Origin: Candidatus Sphingomonas colombiensis
Lineage (GTDB): Bacteria > Pseudomonadota > Alphaproteobacteria > Sphingomonadales > Sphingomonadaceae
Direction: 5' to 3'
Assembly: GCA_029202845.1 (NCBI GenBank)
Contig: CP119315.1
Coordinates: forward strand, 255,501-319,500
DNA: 64,000 nt
Of this stretch, positions 52,351 to 60,217 are shown piece by piece. The translations under genes were made by a program, and so were the position numbers. Numbering within the stretch: position 1 is the first letter of the stretch; every line of letters starts with the position of its first letter. A model generated the notes under the pieces. The model searched no databases and had not been told where the DNA came from. It saw only the letters and a list, made by a program, of their open reading frames with translations.

Positions 52351-53665
52351 TTGGCCACCCTCGCCCGCCTTCCCACCGCTACCCCGCTCGTCACCGTCAG
52401 CGGTGTGCGCCATCATTACGGCAAGGGCGCCGGCGATCTGCTGGTGCTCGACAATGTCGATCTGACGCTCAACGAGGGCGAGGTCGTCGGGCTGCTCGGC
52501 CGCTCCGGCTCGGGCAAATCGACGCTGCTGCGATCGATCGCGGGGCTGATCGCGCCCAGCGAGGGCGAAATCCGTTTCGAGCCGCAGACCGACGGTAGCG
52601 AACCGACCGTCAGCATGGTGTTTCAGACCTTCGCTCTATTCCCCTGGCTCACCGTGCTCCAGAACGTCGAACTGGGGCTGGAGGCGCAGCGCGTGCCTGC
52701 GGAGGAACGCCGCACGCGCGCACTGGCGGCGATCGATCTGATCGGCCTCGACGGGTTCGAGAACGCCTTTCCCCAAGGAACTGTCCGGCGGGATGCGCCA
52801 GCGCGTCGGGCTGGCGCGCGCGATCGTCGTCAATCCGTCGCTGTTGCTGATGGACGAACCCTTCTCCGCGCTCGATGTGCTGACGGCGGAAACGCTGCGC
52901 ACCGATCTGCTCGATCTGTGGTCCGAAGGGCGGATGCCGATCAAATCGATCCTGATCGTGACGCACAATATCGAGGAGGCGGTGCTGATGTGCGATCGCA
53001 TCCTCGTCTTCGCCTCCAATCCCGGCCGCATCGCCGCCGAGATCAGGGTCGATCTGCCGCAACCGCGCGACCGGCTCGATCCGGCATTCCGCGCGCTGGT
53101 GGAGGATATCTACGCCCGGATGACCGCGCGGCCGGCGGCGCAGCCGGCGCGTGACGGGCTGTTCCCCGGCACCGGCATCTCGATGGTGCTGCCGGTCGTC
53201 TCCACCAACGCGCTCGCTGGCTTGATCGAGGAGGTGGACGCCACGCCGTTCGATGGCCGCGCGGCGATGGCCGACCTTGCCGATCAGCTCCAGCTGGAGA
53301 TCGACGATCTGTTCCCGATGGCGGAAACGTTGCAATTGATGCGCTTCGCCGATCTGTCCGGCGGCGACCTGTTGCTCACCCCGGCCGCGCGGCGCTACGC
53401 GCAGGCCGACACGGACGAGCGCAAGGCGATATTCGCGCACGCGCTCGTCCAGCATGTGCCGCTCGCCCAGCATATCCGCCGCATCCTTGATGAGCGGCCG
53501 AGCCACACCGCGCCGGCGCGTCGCTTCCGCGACGAGCTGGAGGATCACATGTCCCCCGACTACGCCGATGAGACGCTGCGCTCGGTGACGCATTGGTGCC
53601 GCTATGCCGAGCTGTTCGCTTACGATGAAGATGCGGACGAGTTCAGCCTCGACAATCCCGCCTGA
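52351..53665 (+). CDS. NitT/TauT-type ABC ATPase with C-terminal AAA-associated domain (one frameshift)
   Basis: The product is about 437 aa. The TTG start at 52351 has AGGAG 7 nt upstream. ATPase motifs are Walker A GRSGSGKST, Q-loop MVFQTFALFPWLTV, signature KELSGGMRQRVGLARAI, Walker B LLLMDEPFSALD and switch His in VTHNIEEAV. After about residue 265 comes the AAA-associated domain found in a subset of these ATPases (LAGLIEEVDATPFDGRAAMADLADQLQLEIDDLFP at 53215-53317). It ends DEDADEFSLDNPA. One surplus C in the CCCC run near 52773 splits the gene just before KELSGG. The pair probably needs a separate solute-binding partner. Confidence 0.9.
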
Positions 53666-54069
53666 GCCAAGCCGATCGTCATCCCGCATCGACCGCCTGA
53701 CCCTATCAGCGGCGGCGCGACCCCATTATCGAACAAAACGCGAATATCCGCCCGCTTCGGCTATATCGCGCCCCGTCAAGCCAGCCTGCCACTAGGGATG
53801 GTATCATCCACGGAATATTTCTGGTGTTCGGGCAATTTAACCATTGGAGCCGGGGGCCGCTCAGGTTAAGCTTCCGTTCGCGGCCGGAGAGCGTGATCGC
53901 CCCCTCTGCATCGCGCTGGGACAAGTCATTTGGAAAGGCGGAAAAGGTGCGTGCATCCGGCATCTCGGCAGCATCACCCGCGCTCGATCCGATGTTTCGT
54001 CGCGCGCCCGCCACCCCCGCGACGCGCCGGAATATCGTTTCGCGGCGCTCGGATCGCGGGCGCCCCGGA
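53666..54069. other. Gap with no supported gene
   Basis: The 404 bp between convergent genes hold no frame with coding character. TTAACC (53837-53842) and GGTTAA (53864-53869) form a spaced inverted pair. No terminator with a T run is visible for the ATPase gene. Confidence 0.35.
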
Positions 54070-54321
54070 TCAGCCGAGTTCCTCGAAAAGGTCGCGCGTA
54101 TTCTGCGCCGTCGCGGCAAGGCACACGGTGTCGCCACGCACGGCGACCACCAGCCCGATCGGCAGATAACATTGCCGCGCATCATCCGGCAGCGCGACAT
54201 GAGCGGCGTCGAGCTTGGTCAACCGGATACGCATACCGTCCATTCCATCGACGGTGCCGATTTGGATGCCGTCGGCGGCAACGATTCGCATGTCCGGCTT
54301 GATATGGTTAAGATCGTGCAC
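54070..54321 (-). CDS. DUF2171 domain protein
   Basis: The product is about 83 aa and resembles small DUF2171 proteins with a PRC-barrel-like strand pattern. VHDLNHIKPDMRIVAADGIQIGTVDGMDG (54235-54321) is the start, then IRLTKLD, CYLPIGLVVAVRGDTVCLAATA, and a helix NTRDLFEELG. GTG 54321 is preferred because the domain begins there and GGGGGAA lies just upstream; in-frame TTG 54372 and GTG 54366 would add about 17 residues. Function is unknown, and such proteins often accumulate under stress. It is divergent from the methyltransferase gene. Confidence 0.7.
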   Translation of the reverse strand: MHDLNHIKPDMRIVAADGIQIGTVDGMDGMRIRLTKLDAAHVALPDDARQCYLPIGLVVAVRGDTVCLAATAQNTRDLFEELG

Positions 54322-54428
54322 TCGTTCCCCCAACTCGAACTCATTCGAGGCGCTCAACGCGCGCACCGGCAAAGCGCTGCATTCGCTCGCGAAAAATTGC
54401 GGCCGTCGCGATCCGAAAGGAAACGGGC

Positions 54429-55055
54429 ATGAAGGTTGACGGTAACCGTTTCCGAACGAAGCGCTTTGCGCGCTTTCTTGCCCTGCTCGACAAATTGCCC
54501 GCCAAGGATGGGCCGGCGCGTATCCTCGATATCGGCGGCACGCGGGAATATTGGCAGGCGCTTCGGCCGCTATGGGAGGGCCGCAAGATCGACGTCACAA
54601 TCGTCAACCTCGATCAGCCGACCGAGGACGACGACGTCTTTCATCTGCGTTCGGACAATGCGTGCGCGCTCCACTATCCCGATATGGCGTTCGACGTGGT
54701 TCATTCGAACAGCGTGATCGAGCATGTCGGGCATTGGCCGGAAATGGCCGCGATGGCGCGCGAAGTGCGTCGGCTCGCCCCGCATTATTACCTTCAGACG
54801 CCCAATTTCTGGTTCCCGGTGGAACCGCATTATCGCTCGCTGATGTTCCACTGGCTGCCTGAATCCTATCGCGCCGCGCGGTTGGTGAACCGGCGCCACG
54901 GCTTCCGCAGCGCGTCTGATTATGATGAGGCGATGCGCAATATCCAGACGGTGGTGTTGCTCACCGCGCGCCAGATGGGGGCCTTGTTCCCCGATGCACG
55001 GATCGAGCGCGAGCGCATCGGCCCGCTCACCAAATCGCTGATCGCAATCCGATGA
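54429..55055 (+). CDS. Class I SAM-dependent methyltransferase
   Basis: The product is 208 aa. AAAGGAA lies 7 nt before ATG 54429. SAM-binding motif I is ARILDIGGTREYWQ, the acidic end of strand 2 is TIVNLDQP, and FDVVHSNSVIEHVGHWPEMA is motif IV of the methyltransferase_11 type. The rest (PHYYLQTPNFWFPVEPHYR; LTARQMGALFPDARIERERI) resembles small-molecule or lipid methyltransferases found near glycan genes. The substrate is unknown. Its stop overlaps the next ATG by ATGA. Confidence 0.85.
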   Translation: MKVDGNRFRTKRFARFLALLDKLPAKDGPARILDIGGTREYWQALRPLWEGRKIDVTIVNLDQPTEDDDVFHLRSDNACALHYPDMAFDVVHSNSVIEHVGHWPEMAAMAREVRRLAPHYYLQTPNFWFPVEPHYRSLMFHWLPESYRAARLVNRRHGFRSASDYDEAMRNIQTVVLLTARQMGALFPDARIERERIGPLTKSLIAIR

Positions 55056-55252
55056 CGCTGCCGGTCGCCATCATGTATGTTGTCGCATTGGTGCTGGCAT
55101 TGGTCGGCGCCGGCCTGCTGCTTGCGCTCATGCGGCCAAGCGGGCCGGCCAAGATCTATGTCTTTCGCATGACCGGCATCATGGCAATCGCCGCCGGCGC
55201 GGTGCTGGCGATGAGCGCAACCGCGATGTGGCGCGGAGGGCTGACGGGATGA
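55052..55252 (+). CDS. Small protein with two membrane helices
   Basis: The product is 66 aa. The first helix is VAIMYVVALVLALVGAGLLLAL, then a short loop PSGPAKIYVFR, and the second helix is TGIMAIAAGAVLAMSATAM. It is coupled to the methyltransferase by an ATGA overlap, which makes translation very likely. The family is not recognised. It may anchor or assist the methyltransferase, but nothing in the sequence proves that. Confidence 0.7.
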   Translation: MTLPVAIMYVVALVLALVGAGLLLALMRPSGPAKIYVFRMTGIMAIAAGAVLAMSATAMWRGGLTG

Positions 55253-55401
55253 GCAACTGCATTTCCAGCACCACCGCGATCCGCACTCTCGTTGATCTTC
55301 CCACGGCCCGCGCGCCCCGGCGCCCGGCCACTTTTCGCGCCGAAGGCAGCATGCCGATCGCGCGCTCCACCCCCATCTTTATTCAGCTTCTCTCGGAGTA
55401 A
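55249..55401 (+). CDS. Possible 50-aa ORF leading into nrdB
   Basis: An ATG overlapping the previous stop (ATGA at 55249-55252) opens a 51-codon frame, beginning MSNCISSTTAIRTLVDL and ending IFIQLLSE. It stops 5 bp before the nrdB ATG, and its last codons contain the nrdB Shine-Dalgarno (GGAG 55395-55398). It has no recognisable domain. It could be a coupled small protein, or simply untranslated leader with chance coding. Confidence 0.25.
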   Translation: MSNCISSTTAIRTLVDLPTARAPRRPATFRAEGSMPIARSTPIFIQLLSE

Positions 55402-55406
55402 ATCCC

Positions 55407-56471
55407 ATGTCCCTCCTCCAAGCCTCCAAACAGTACAAGCCGTTCGAATACCCATGGGCGTTCGAATATTGGAAGCGTCAGCAGCAGCTCCACTGGCTGC
55501 CCGAAGAAGTGCCGCTGGGCGAGGATTGCCGTGATTGGGCGCAGAAGCTCACCGATCATGAGCGCAACCTGCTGACACAGATCTTCCGCTTCTTCACGCA
55601 GGCGGACGTCGAGGTGCAGGATTGCTACCACGAAAAATACGGCCGCGTGTTCAAGCCGACCGAGATCAAGATGATGCTGACGGCGTTCAGCAACATGGAG
55701 ACGGTGCATATCGCCGCGTACAGCCATCTGCTCGACACGATCGGCATGCCCGAGAGCGAATATGGCGCGTTCCTCGACTATACCGAACTCAAGGACAAGC
55801 ACGACTATCTGCAGAAGTTCGGCGTCGACAGCGACGAGGACATCGCCCGTACGCTGGCGATGTTCGGCGGCTTTACGGAGGGCGTTCAGCTGTTCGCGAG
55901 CTTCGCGATGCTGATGAACTTCCCGCGCTTCAACAAGATGAAGGGCATGGGGCAGATCGTGTCATGGTCGGTGCGCGATGAAAGCCTGCATTGCGAGGGC
56001 ATCATCAAGCTGTTCCACACCTTCGTGAAGGAACGCGGCTGCCTCACCAAGGCGGTGAAGGACGATATCGCCGATCAGTGCCAGACGACGATCCGGCTCG
56101 AGGACAATTTCATCGACCTCGCGTTCGAGATGGGCCCGGTCAACGGGATGGCGCCGAAGGATATCAAGAAATATATCCGCTACATCGCCGACTGGCGGAT
56201 GGGGCAGCTTGGCCTGAAGCCGATCTTCATGATCGACGAACATCCCATCCCTTGGCTCACCCCGCTGCTGAACGGCGTGGAACATGCCAATTTCTTCGAA
56301 ACCCGCGCGACGGAATATTCCAAGGCGGCAACGAAGGGCCAATGGTCCGATGTGTGGGATTCGTTCGACAAGCGGCAGAAGGCGAAGATCGGCTCCGCCG
56401 CGAACGAGGATGCTGGCGATAGCCAGAGCGAAGGCGACATGTTCTCGGCCGCGGGCGTAGCGGCGGAATAA
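55407..56471 (+). CDS. nrdB: Ribonucleoside-diphosphate reductase beta subunit, class I
   Basis: The product is 354 aa. GGAG lies 8 nt before ATG 55407. It carries the di-metal site and radical Tyr: ADVEVQDCYHEKYG, METVHIAAYSHLLDTIG (ligands Glu and His, radical Tyr) and SVRDESLHCEGIIKLF (Glu/His ligands). NGVEHANFFETRATEYSKA near the C-terminus is typical of the short alphaproteobacterial form. The tail FSAAGVAAE should interact with NrdA. It is separated from nrdA by six or seven unrelated genes. A strong hairpin lies after it. Confidence 0.95.
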   Translation: MSLLQASKQYKPFEYPWAFEYWKRQQQLHWLPEEVPLGEDCRDWAQKLTDHERNLLTQIFRFFTQADVEVQDCYHEKYGRVFKPTEIKMMLTAFSNMETVHIAAYSHLLDTIGMPESEYGAFLDYTELKDKHDYLQKFGVDSDEDIARTLAMFGGFTEGVQLFASFAMLMNFPRFNKMKGMGQIVSWSVRDESLHCEGIIKLFHTFVKERGCLTKAVKDDIADQCQTTIRLEDNFIDLAFEMGPVNGMAPKDIKKYIRYIADWRMGQLGLKPIFMIDEHPIPWLTPLLNGVEHANFFETRATEYSKAATKGQWSDVWDSFDKRQKAKIGSAANEDAGDSQSEGDMFSAAGVAAE

Positions 56472-56482
56472 GCGCGTCACGC

Positions 56483-56514
56483 GGTGGGCCGGAAAGTTCC
56501 GGCGCCGGCCCACC
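56483..56514 (+). terminator. GC hairpin after nrdB
   Basis: GGTGGGCCGG (56483-56492) and CCGGCCCACC (56505-56514) pair perfectly around a 12-nt loop, 11 nt after the nrdB stop. No T tract follows, so it is a terminator-like or stabilising hairpin. Confidence 0.45.
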
Positions 56515-56588
56515 CGCCGATCCGGCTACGCGCGTGTCAACCACGACGATCCACTGCGCCTTAACCAACATGGGCGCAGGGTGTGGCC

Positions 56589-56792
56589 ATGCTGCCGTCA
56601 CCGCGCATTTTCCGGAGTCGCTGGTTTGCTCTGCTCTGGGCGGGCGGCATCATCTGGTTCGCGATCGACGTCGCCAGCTCTGCCCAGCCAGACGCGGCCG
56701 CCAACAACACTGCCGCGCAGGCGACCGACGCGACCGGCATGCCGGTCGATCAGCATGATCTGGCAGCGCTCGCCAATGTGATGGGGAATTAA
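56589..56792 (+). CDS. Small single-helix membrane protein
   Basis: The product is 67 aa. MLPSPRIFRSRW precedes one helix (FALLWAGGIIWFAIDVASSA), then a polar tail rich in Ala/Asn/Asp ending DLAALANVMGN. An in-frame GTG at 56583 is an alternative start. Small proteins of this build, with a WFAIDV-like end of the helix, seem familiar from sphingomonads but have no known role. A hairpin lies directly after the stop. Confidence 0.6.
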   Translation: MLPSPRIFRSRWFALLWAGGIIWFAIDVASSAQPDAAANNTAAQATDATGMPVDQHDLAALANVMGN

Positions 56793-56795
56793 AAA

Positions 56796-56829
56796 GGAGG
56801 GGCGAAACCGTCGCCGATCCCGCCCCTCC
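56796..56829 (-). terminator. Hairpin with T run on the minus strand
   Basis: GGAGGGGCG (56796-56804) and CGCCCCTCC (56821-56829) are a perfect 9-bp dyad. Five A residues precede it on the plus strand, so read leftward it is a hairpin followed by TTTTT, a proper intrinsic terminator for minus-strand transcription. No minus-strand gene ends here, so it may instead act as a weak plus-strand terminator or block antisense reading. Confidence 0.5.
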
Positions 56830-57208
56830 CGCCATGCCCGCGCGAATACGCTACGCGCGCGGAACTCGTCATGACGTTACAAACTTGTCCTCCCCGGCAT
56901 CGATGTAGGCGGCCCCGCTGCCTTCGACGCGCTGAGCGACATTAACGTATCGATCCGGAATTTGTTGCGGCGCGAAATAAAAAAATCTTTCTATTTCTGA
57001 AAGGTTGACCGAATAGCGGCAAACTTTTTGTTGCGGCGAGAACGGCGCTAATTAACCAGCCGCAACGCGTCTTCCTCCCCCTCGATGAGGCGCTTCCCCG
57101 CGCCCCGATTGCCGCCCCGCGCCCCGGTGGTTGCGCTTCCGCCCGAAACGAGCATAACAACTGTTATGGATCGGGCGCACCCGACCGACCGTCGAGAGGA
57201 AATCAGCG
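56830..57208. promoter_or_regulatory. AT-rich control region with a 12-bp direct repeat
   Basis: The 379-bp gap holds no gene. TTTGTTGCGGCG occurs at 56961-56972 and again at 57027-57038, 66 bp apart, flanking a run of A and T (about 56976-57000) that contrasts with the GC-rich surroundings. TTGACC at 57005-57010 could be a -35 element. The 3' end carries the palindromic operator upstream of the SDR gene. Confidence 0.4.
57153..57168 (+). promoter_or_regulatory. Palindromic operator upstream of the SDR gene
   Basis: CATAACA (57153-57159), AC, TGTTATG (57162-57168) is a perfect 7-bp inverted repeat, the size of a TetR- or LacI-type site. TTGCGC at 57131-57136 and ATAACA at 57154-57159 have a 17-bp spacer, so the palindrome would cover the -10. 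No regulator gene is adjacent. Confidence 0.45.
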
Positions 57209-57949
57209 ATGCCCCACCCGTTGTTCGATCTTAGCGGCAAGGTTGCGCTGATCACCGGAGGGTCGCGCGGACTTGGGCGCGAGATGGCGCTGGCCTTCGC
57301 CGATGCGGGCGCGGACGTGATCGTCTCCAGCCGCAAGGCCGACGCGTGTGAAGCGGTGTTTGCGGAGATCGCGGCGAAGGGGCGACGCGCGCTCGCGCTG
57401 CCCGCTCATGCCGCGAAATGGGATGAGATGGACCGGCTCGCGGAGGATGCGTGGAATGCATTCGGCCGGCTCGACATTCTCGTCGCCAACGCCGGGATGG
57501 GGCCGCTGGTACCCAGCCACGAGGTGTCGGAAGCGCTGTTCGACAGCGTCGTCGGGCTGAACTTCAAGGGGCCGTTCCGCCTGATCGCCAATATCGCGCA
57601 CCGCATGGCACAGGCCGATGGCGGGGCGATCCTCGCAACCTCATCGGTCGCTTCGCTGCGACCGACGCCACAGGTCGTGCCTTATGCCGGCGCGAAGGCG
57701 GCGCTGAACGCGATGGTGGCGAGCATGGCGCATGAATATGGGCCGAAGGTGCGCATCAACGCGATCGCCGCCGGCCCCTTCCTCACCGATATCTCGAAAG
57801 CCTGGAACGAGGAAGCGCGCGAGCATTCCGACAATGCGCTGGGCCGTCCCGGCCGGCCGGAGGAAATCGTCACCACCGCGCTCTATCTGGCCAGCCCCGC
57901 TTCCAGCTTCGTTACGGGCACCGTGATCCGCTGCGATGGGGGATGCTGA
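57209..57949 (+). CDS. SDR family oxidoreductase
   Basis: The product is 246 aa with a classical short-chain dehydrogenase fold. The nucleotide motif is TGGSRGLGREM (residues about 16-26); the Arg of VSSRKAD after strand 2 suggests NADP(H). NAGMG, the catalytic Ser in ATSSVASL and YxxxK in PYAGAKAALN are present. NAIAAGPFLTDISKAW and FVTGTVIRCDGGC close the domain. GAGAGG lies upstream of ATG 57209. The substrate is not evident. It is convergent with cysQ (8-bp gap). Confidence 0.92.
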   Translation: MPHPLFDLSGKVALITGGSRGLGREMALAFADAGADVIVSSRKADACEAVFAEIAAKGRRALALPAHAAKWDEMDRLAEDAWNAFGRLDILVANAGMGPLVPSHEVSEALFDSVVGLNFKGPFRLIANIAHRMAQADGGAILATSSVASLRPTPQVVPYAGAKAALNAMVASMAHEYGPKVRINAIAAGPFLTDISKAWNEEAREHSDNALGRPGRPEEIVTTALYLASPASSFVTGTVIRCDGGC

Positions 57950-57957
57950 ACGCGCGC

Positions 57958-58795
57958 TCAGCCCGCAACGAACGGCCGCAGCGGCGCCGGCTCGTAACCC
58001 CCGCACGCGACGAAGCCGGTGTTGCGGAAGCCCGGCTTGCCATAGCGGAACAGGCGATTGTCGAGATCGAGCGTTTTGCCGCCCGCCGCGCGCAACACCG
58101 CATCGCCGGCGGCGGTATCCCATTCCATCGTCGGGCCGGTGCGCGGATAGACATCCGCCTCCCCGCTCGCCACCAGCACGAACTTCAGGCTGGAGCCGAC
58201 CGACACGCAATCGCAGATGCCACCGGCATCGAGCCAGGCGGCCGTCGCAGGGTCTCCGTGGCTACGCGAGGCTACCGCGCAGGGTGGTGTTTGGACCGGC
58301 CGCACCGCGATGTCCGCTGGCGGCTCCACGCTCCGCGAAAGGCGCGCGATCGGCGCGGCGCGCGACGCCCGTCACCGCATCGCCCCAATAGAGCGCCTTG
58401 CGCGCGGGAGCATAGACCACGCCCATTGTCGGCGCTCCCCGCTCGATCAGCCCGATGTTGACCGTGAAATCGTCGCCGCGCCGGATGAATTCCTTGGTCC
58501 CGTCGAGCGGATCGACCAGAAAGAACGCGCCGTCCACGTCGGGGATGCGCCCCGCCGCCGCCTCTTCCTCGGCAACCACCGGGATATGCGGCGCGACCTC
58601 CTGCAACCCGGCGAGGATCGCCGCCTCCGCCGCATGATCCGCGGCGGTGACGGGGGATTCGTCGGGCTTGATCGTCACGTCCGCGCCCTCGAGGAAGTGC
58701 CGCCACACGATGTCGCCGCCAGCCTCTGCCAGCGCCACCAACGCGTCCATCAATGTCGCGCGATCCAGCCCGTCGACGCTCGCTGTGCCTGTCAT
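57958..58795 (-). CDS. cysQ: 3'(2'),5'-bisphosphate nucleotidase, CysQ-like (frameshift)
   Basis: The product is about 279 aa. It belongs to the inositol monophosphatase superfamily. VVAEEEAAAG and FFLVDPLDGTKEFIRRGDDF are the metal-binding motifs, and DPLDGTKEF is diagnostic for CysQ. ASRSHGDPATAAWL and GPTMEWDTAAGDAVLRAAGG (WDTAAG motif) follow in a second frame. A single-base indel near 58320 joins them. CysQ removes the 3'-phosphate of PAP from sulfate assimilation. The start MTGTASVDG at 58795 is chosen because AGAGG is correctly spaced; MSM at 58801 is in frame. Confidence 0.88.
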
Positions 58796-58900
58796 GCTCA
58801 TCCTCTGCCGCTAGCCGCGACGAGGGCCGACGCGCCAGCAAGTCTTTCCTATGCGCGGCCAAGCAGGGCTAAGCAACGATCCTCCCTCTTGCCGCGCATC

Positions 58901-58914
58901 CATAGGCGCCTATG
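58901..58914 (+). promoter_or_regulatory. 14-bp perfect palindrome upstream of VOC gene
   Basis: CATAGGCGCCTATG is a perfect palindrome 56 bp before the ATG at 58971, in the gap between divergent cysQ and the VOC gene. TTGCCG at 58890-58895 and TATGCC at 58911-58916 could be a poor promoter with a 15-bp spacer overlapping it. It is an operator candidate only. Confidence 0.35.
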
Positions 58915-58970
58915 CCGGAAAGGCGATCGCGCAAAGACGACTCGACAGTTCATTCCAAGGAGAGAAAGTG

Positions 58971-59358
58971 ATGTTCAGCCATATGATGGTCGGATCGAAC
59001 GATATCGATCGTTCGCGCAAATTCTATGATGCGCTGTTCGGCGCGATCGGCGGCAAGCCCGCGATTCAGGACGATCACGGCCGCCTGATGTATCTGCACA
59101 ATGGCGGAATCTTCATGGTCACCCAGCCGATCGACGGCAATCCCGCGACCCATGCCAACGGCAGCACGATCGGCTTCGCGATGGACGGGCCGGCGACAGG
59201 CCGAATGCATGGCACAAGGCCGGCCTCGCGAAAACGGCGGCACCGCGATCGAGGATGCGCCGGGCGTGCGTTCCAGCCCGGCGATGAGCCTGTATCTCGC
59301 TTATCTGCGGGATCCGGACGGCAACAAGCTCTGCGCGTTGCACCGGATGCCCGCGTAA
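58971..59358 (+). CDS. VOC family (glyoxalase-like) protein, damaged by several indels
   Basis: The product should be about 128 aa. AGGAGAG precedes ATG 58971. MFSHMMVGSNDIDRSRKFYD is the first beta-alpha-beta module of the vicinal oxygen chelate fold, with a metal His in HMMVG. After GFAMDGP the frame is lost, and it is regained at NGGTAIEDAPGVRSS, then YLAYLRDPDGNKLCALHR, the second module. Between 59193 and 59236 about five single-base changes are needed to restore DAWHKAGLA. This is the worst local run of errors outside rpoB. The enzymatic role, a dioxygenase, lyase or isomerase, is unknown. Confidence 0.75.
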
Positions 59359-59381
59359 GCACATCAACGGCGCCGGCGCGC

Positions 59382-59804
59382 TCAGGCCGCCGGCGCAACG
59401 CCCCAGACGAAATGGATCGGGGCGTCGAGATCGGGGTGGAGGCTGCGGTGGATCGGGCAGGTATGCGCCGCCGCCTCCAGCCGGCGGGCATGCTCGTCGG
59501 TCAGACGACGCGGCATATGGATCGTCACCGCCAGCCGCATGATCGTGCGCGACGGGAGGCTGGCCATTTCCTTCTCCACCGTCGCGGTAGCGCCTGCGAT
59601 ATCGAGATCGTGGTTCCGCGCGACGATGCCCATCACGCTCAGGATGCAACTGCCCAATGCGACACCCAGCAGATCGCTGGGCGAAAAGCCCTCACCCTCG
59701 CCGTGATTGTCTCGCGGTGCATCGGTGATGAGCACAACGCCGGATTCTGCATGCACCGTCCGGCAGCGCAGCCGCCCCTGATATTCCACCACCAGATCGC
59801 TCAT
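59382..59804 (-). CDS. OsmC family protein
   Basis: The product is 140 aa. OsmC/Ohr-type peroxidatic cysteines are present: Cys53 in GVALGSCILSVMGIVA and Cys116 in AAAHTCPIHRSLHPD. EGEGFSPSDLLGVAL before the first Cys is typical of the YhfA/OsmC branch. These cytosolic proteins reduce organic hydroperoxides through the cysteine pair. It is 12 bp downstream of the second VOC gene and probably co-transcribed with it. Confidence 0.92.
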   Translation of the reverse strand: MSDLVVEYQGRLRCRTVHAESGVVLITDAPRDNHGEGEGFSPSDLLGVALGSCILSVMGIVARNHDLDIAGATATVEKEMASLPSRTIMRLAVTIHMPRRLTDEHARRLEAAAHTCPIHRSLHPDLDAPIHFVWGVAPAA

Positions 59805-59816
59805 CGCCCGCGCCCC

Positions 59817-60188
59817 TCATCCGCGGTGGAACACCGCCTCGATATTGTGCCCATCCGGATCGAGCACGAAGGCACCATAATAGCCGGGATGATAATGCGG
59901 CCGAAGGCCGGGCGCACCATTATCCACGCCGCCCGCCGCGAGCGCGGCGCGATGAAATGCGTCCACCGCATCGCGATCCGCCGCGGTCAGCGCGATATGC
60001 AGCTTGCCGCGCGTCGGATCATGTTCCGCGATCCAGAACCACGGCCGGCTATCGCCATAAGCCGCCACCCGCACTGCGCCATCCCTGCCGTCGTACAGGC
60101 GCTCGACACCAAGCGGGGCCAGCGCGCGGTCGTAGAAGGCGATCGCACGATCCATGTCGGAGACGCCGAAGGTGACATGATCGAGCAT
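59817..60188 (-). CDS. VOC family (glyoxalase/bleomycin-resistance-like) protein
   Basis: The product is 123 aa. MLDHVTFGVSDMDRAIAFYDRAL and the second half ending YGAFVLDPDGHNIEAVFHRG show the paired beta-alpha-beta-beta-beta modules, with metal-type His and Glu (HVTFG, NIEAV). PHYHPGYYGAF is common in the branch annotated as lactoylglutathione-lyase-like. The substrate is unknown. It lies 29 bp after the P450 gene on the same strand, so it may be the end of that operon. Confidence 0.9.
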   Translation of the reverse strand: MLDHVTFGVSDMDRAIAFYDRALAPLGVERLYDGRDGAVRVAAYGDSRPWFWIAEHDPTRGKLHIALTAADRDAVDAFHRAALAAGGVDNGAPGLRPHYHPGYYGAFVLDPDGHNIEAVFHRG

Positions 60189-60217
60189 CCCGCACCTCCG
60201 CGTCTTGCCTGCCCGGC

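Noticed and set aside
53837..53869. CtrA-binding site
   Set aside because: TTAACC and GGTTAA are inverted and 21 bp apart, whereas CtrA sites are direct TTAA-N7-TTAA.
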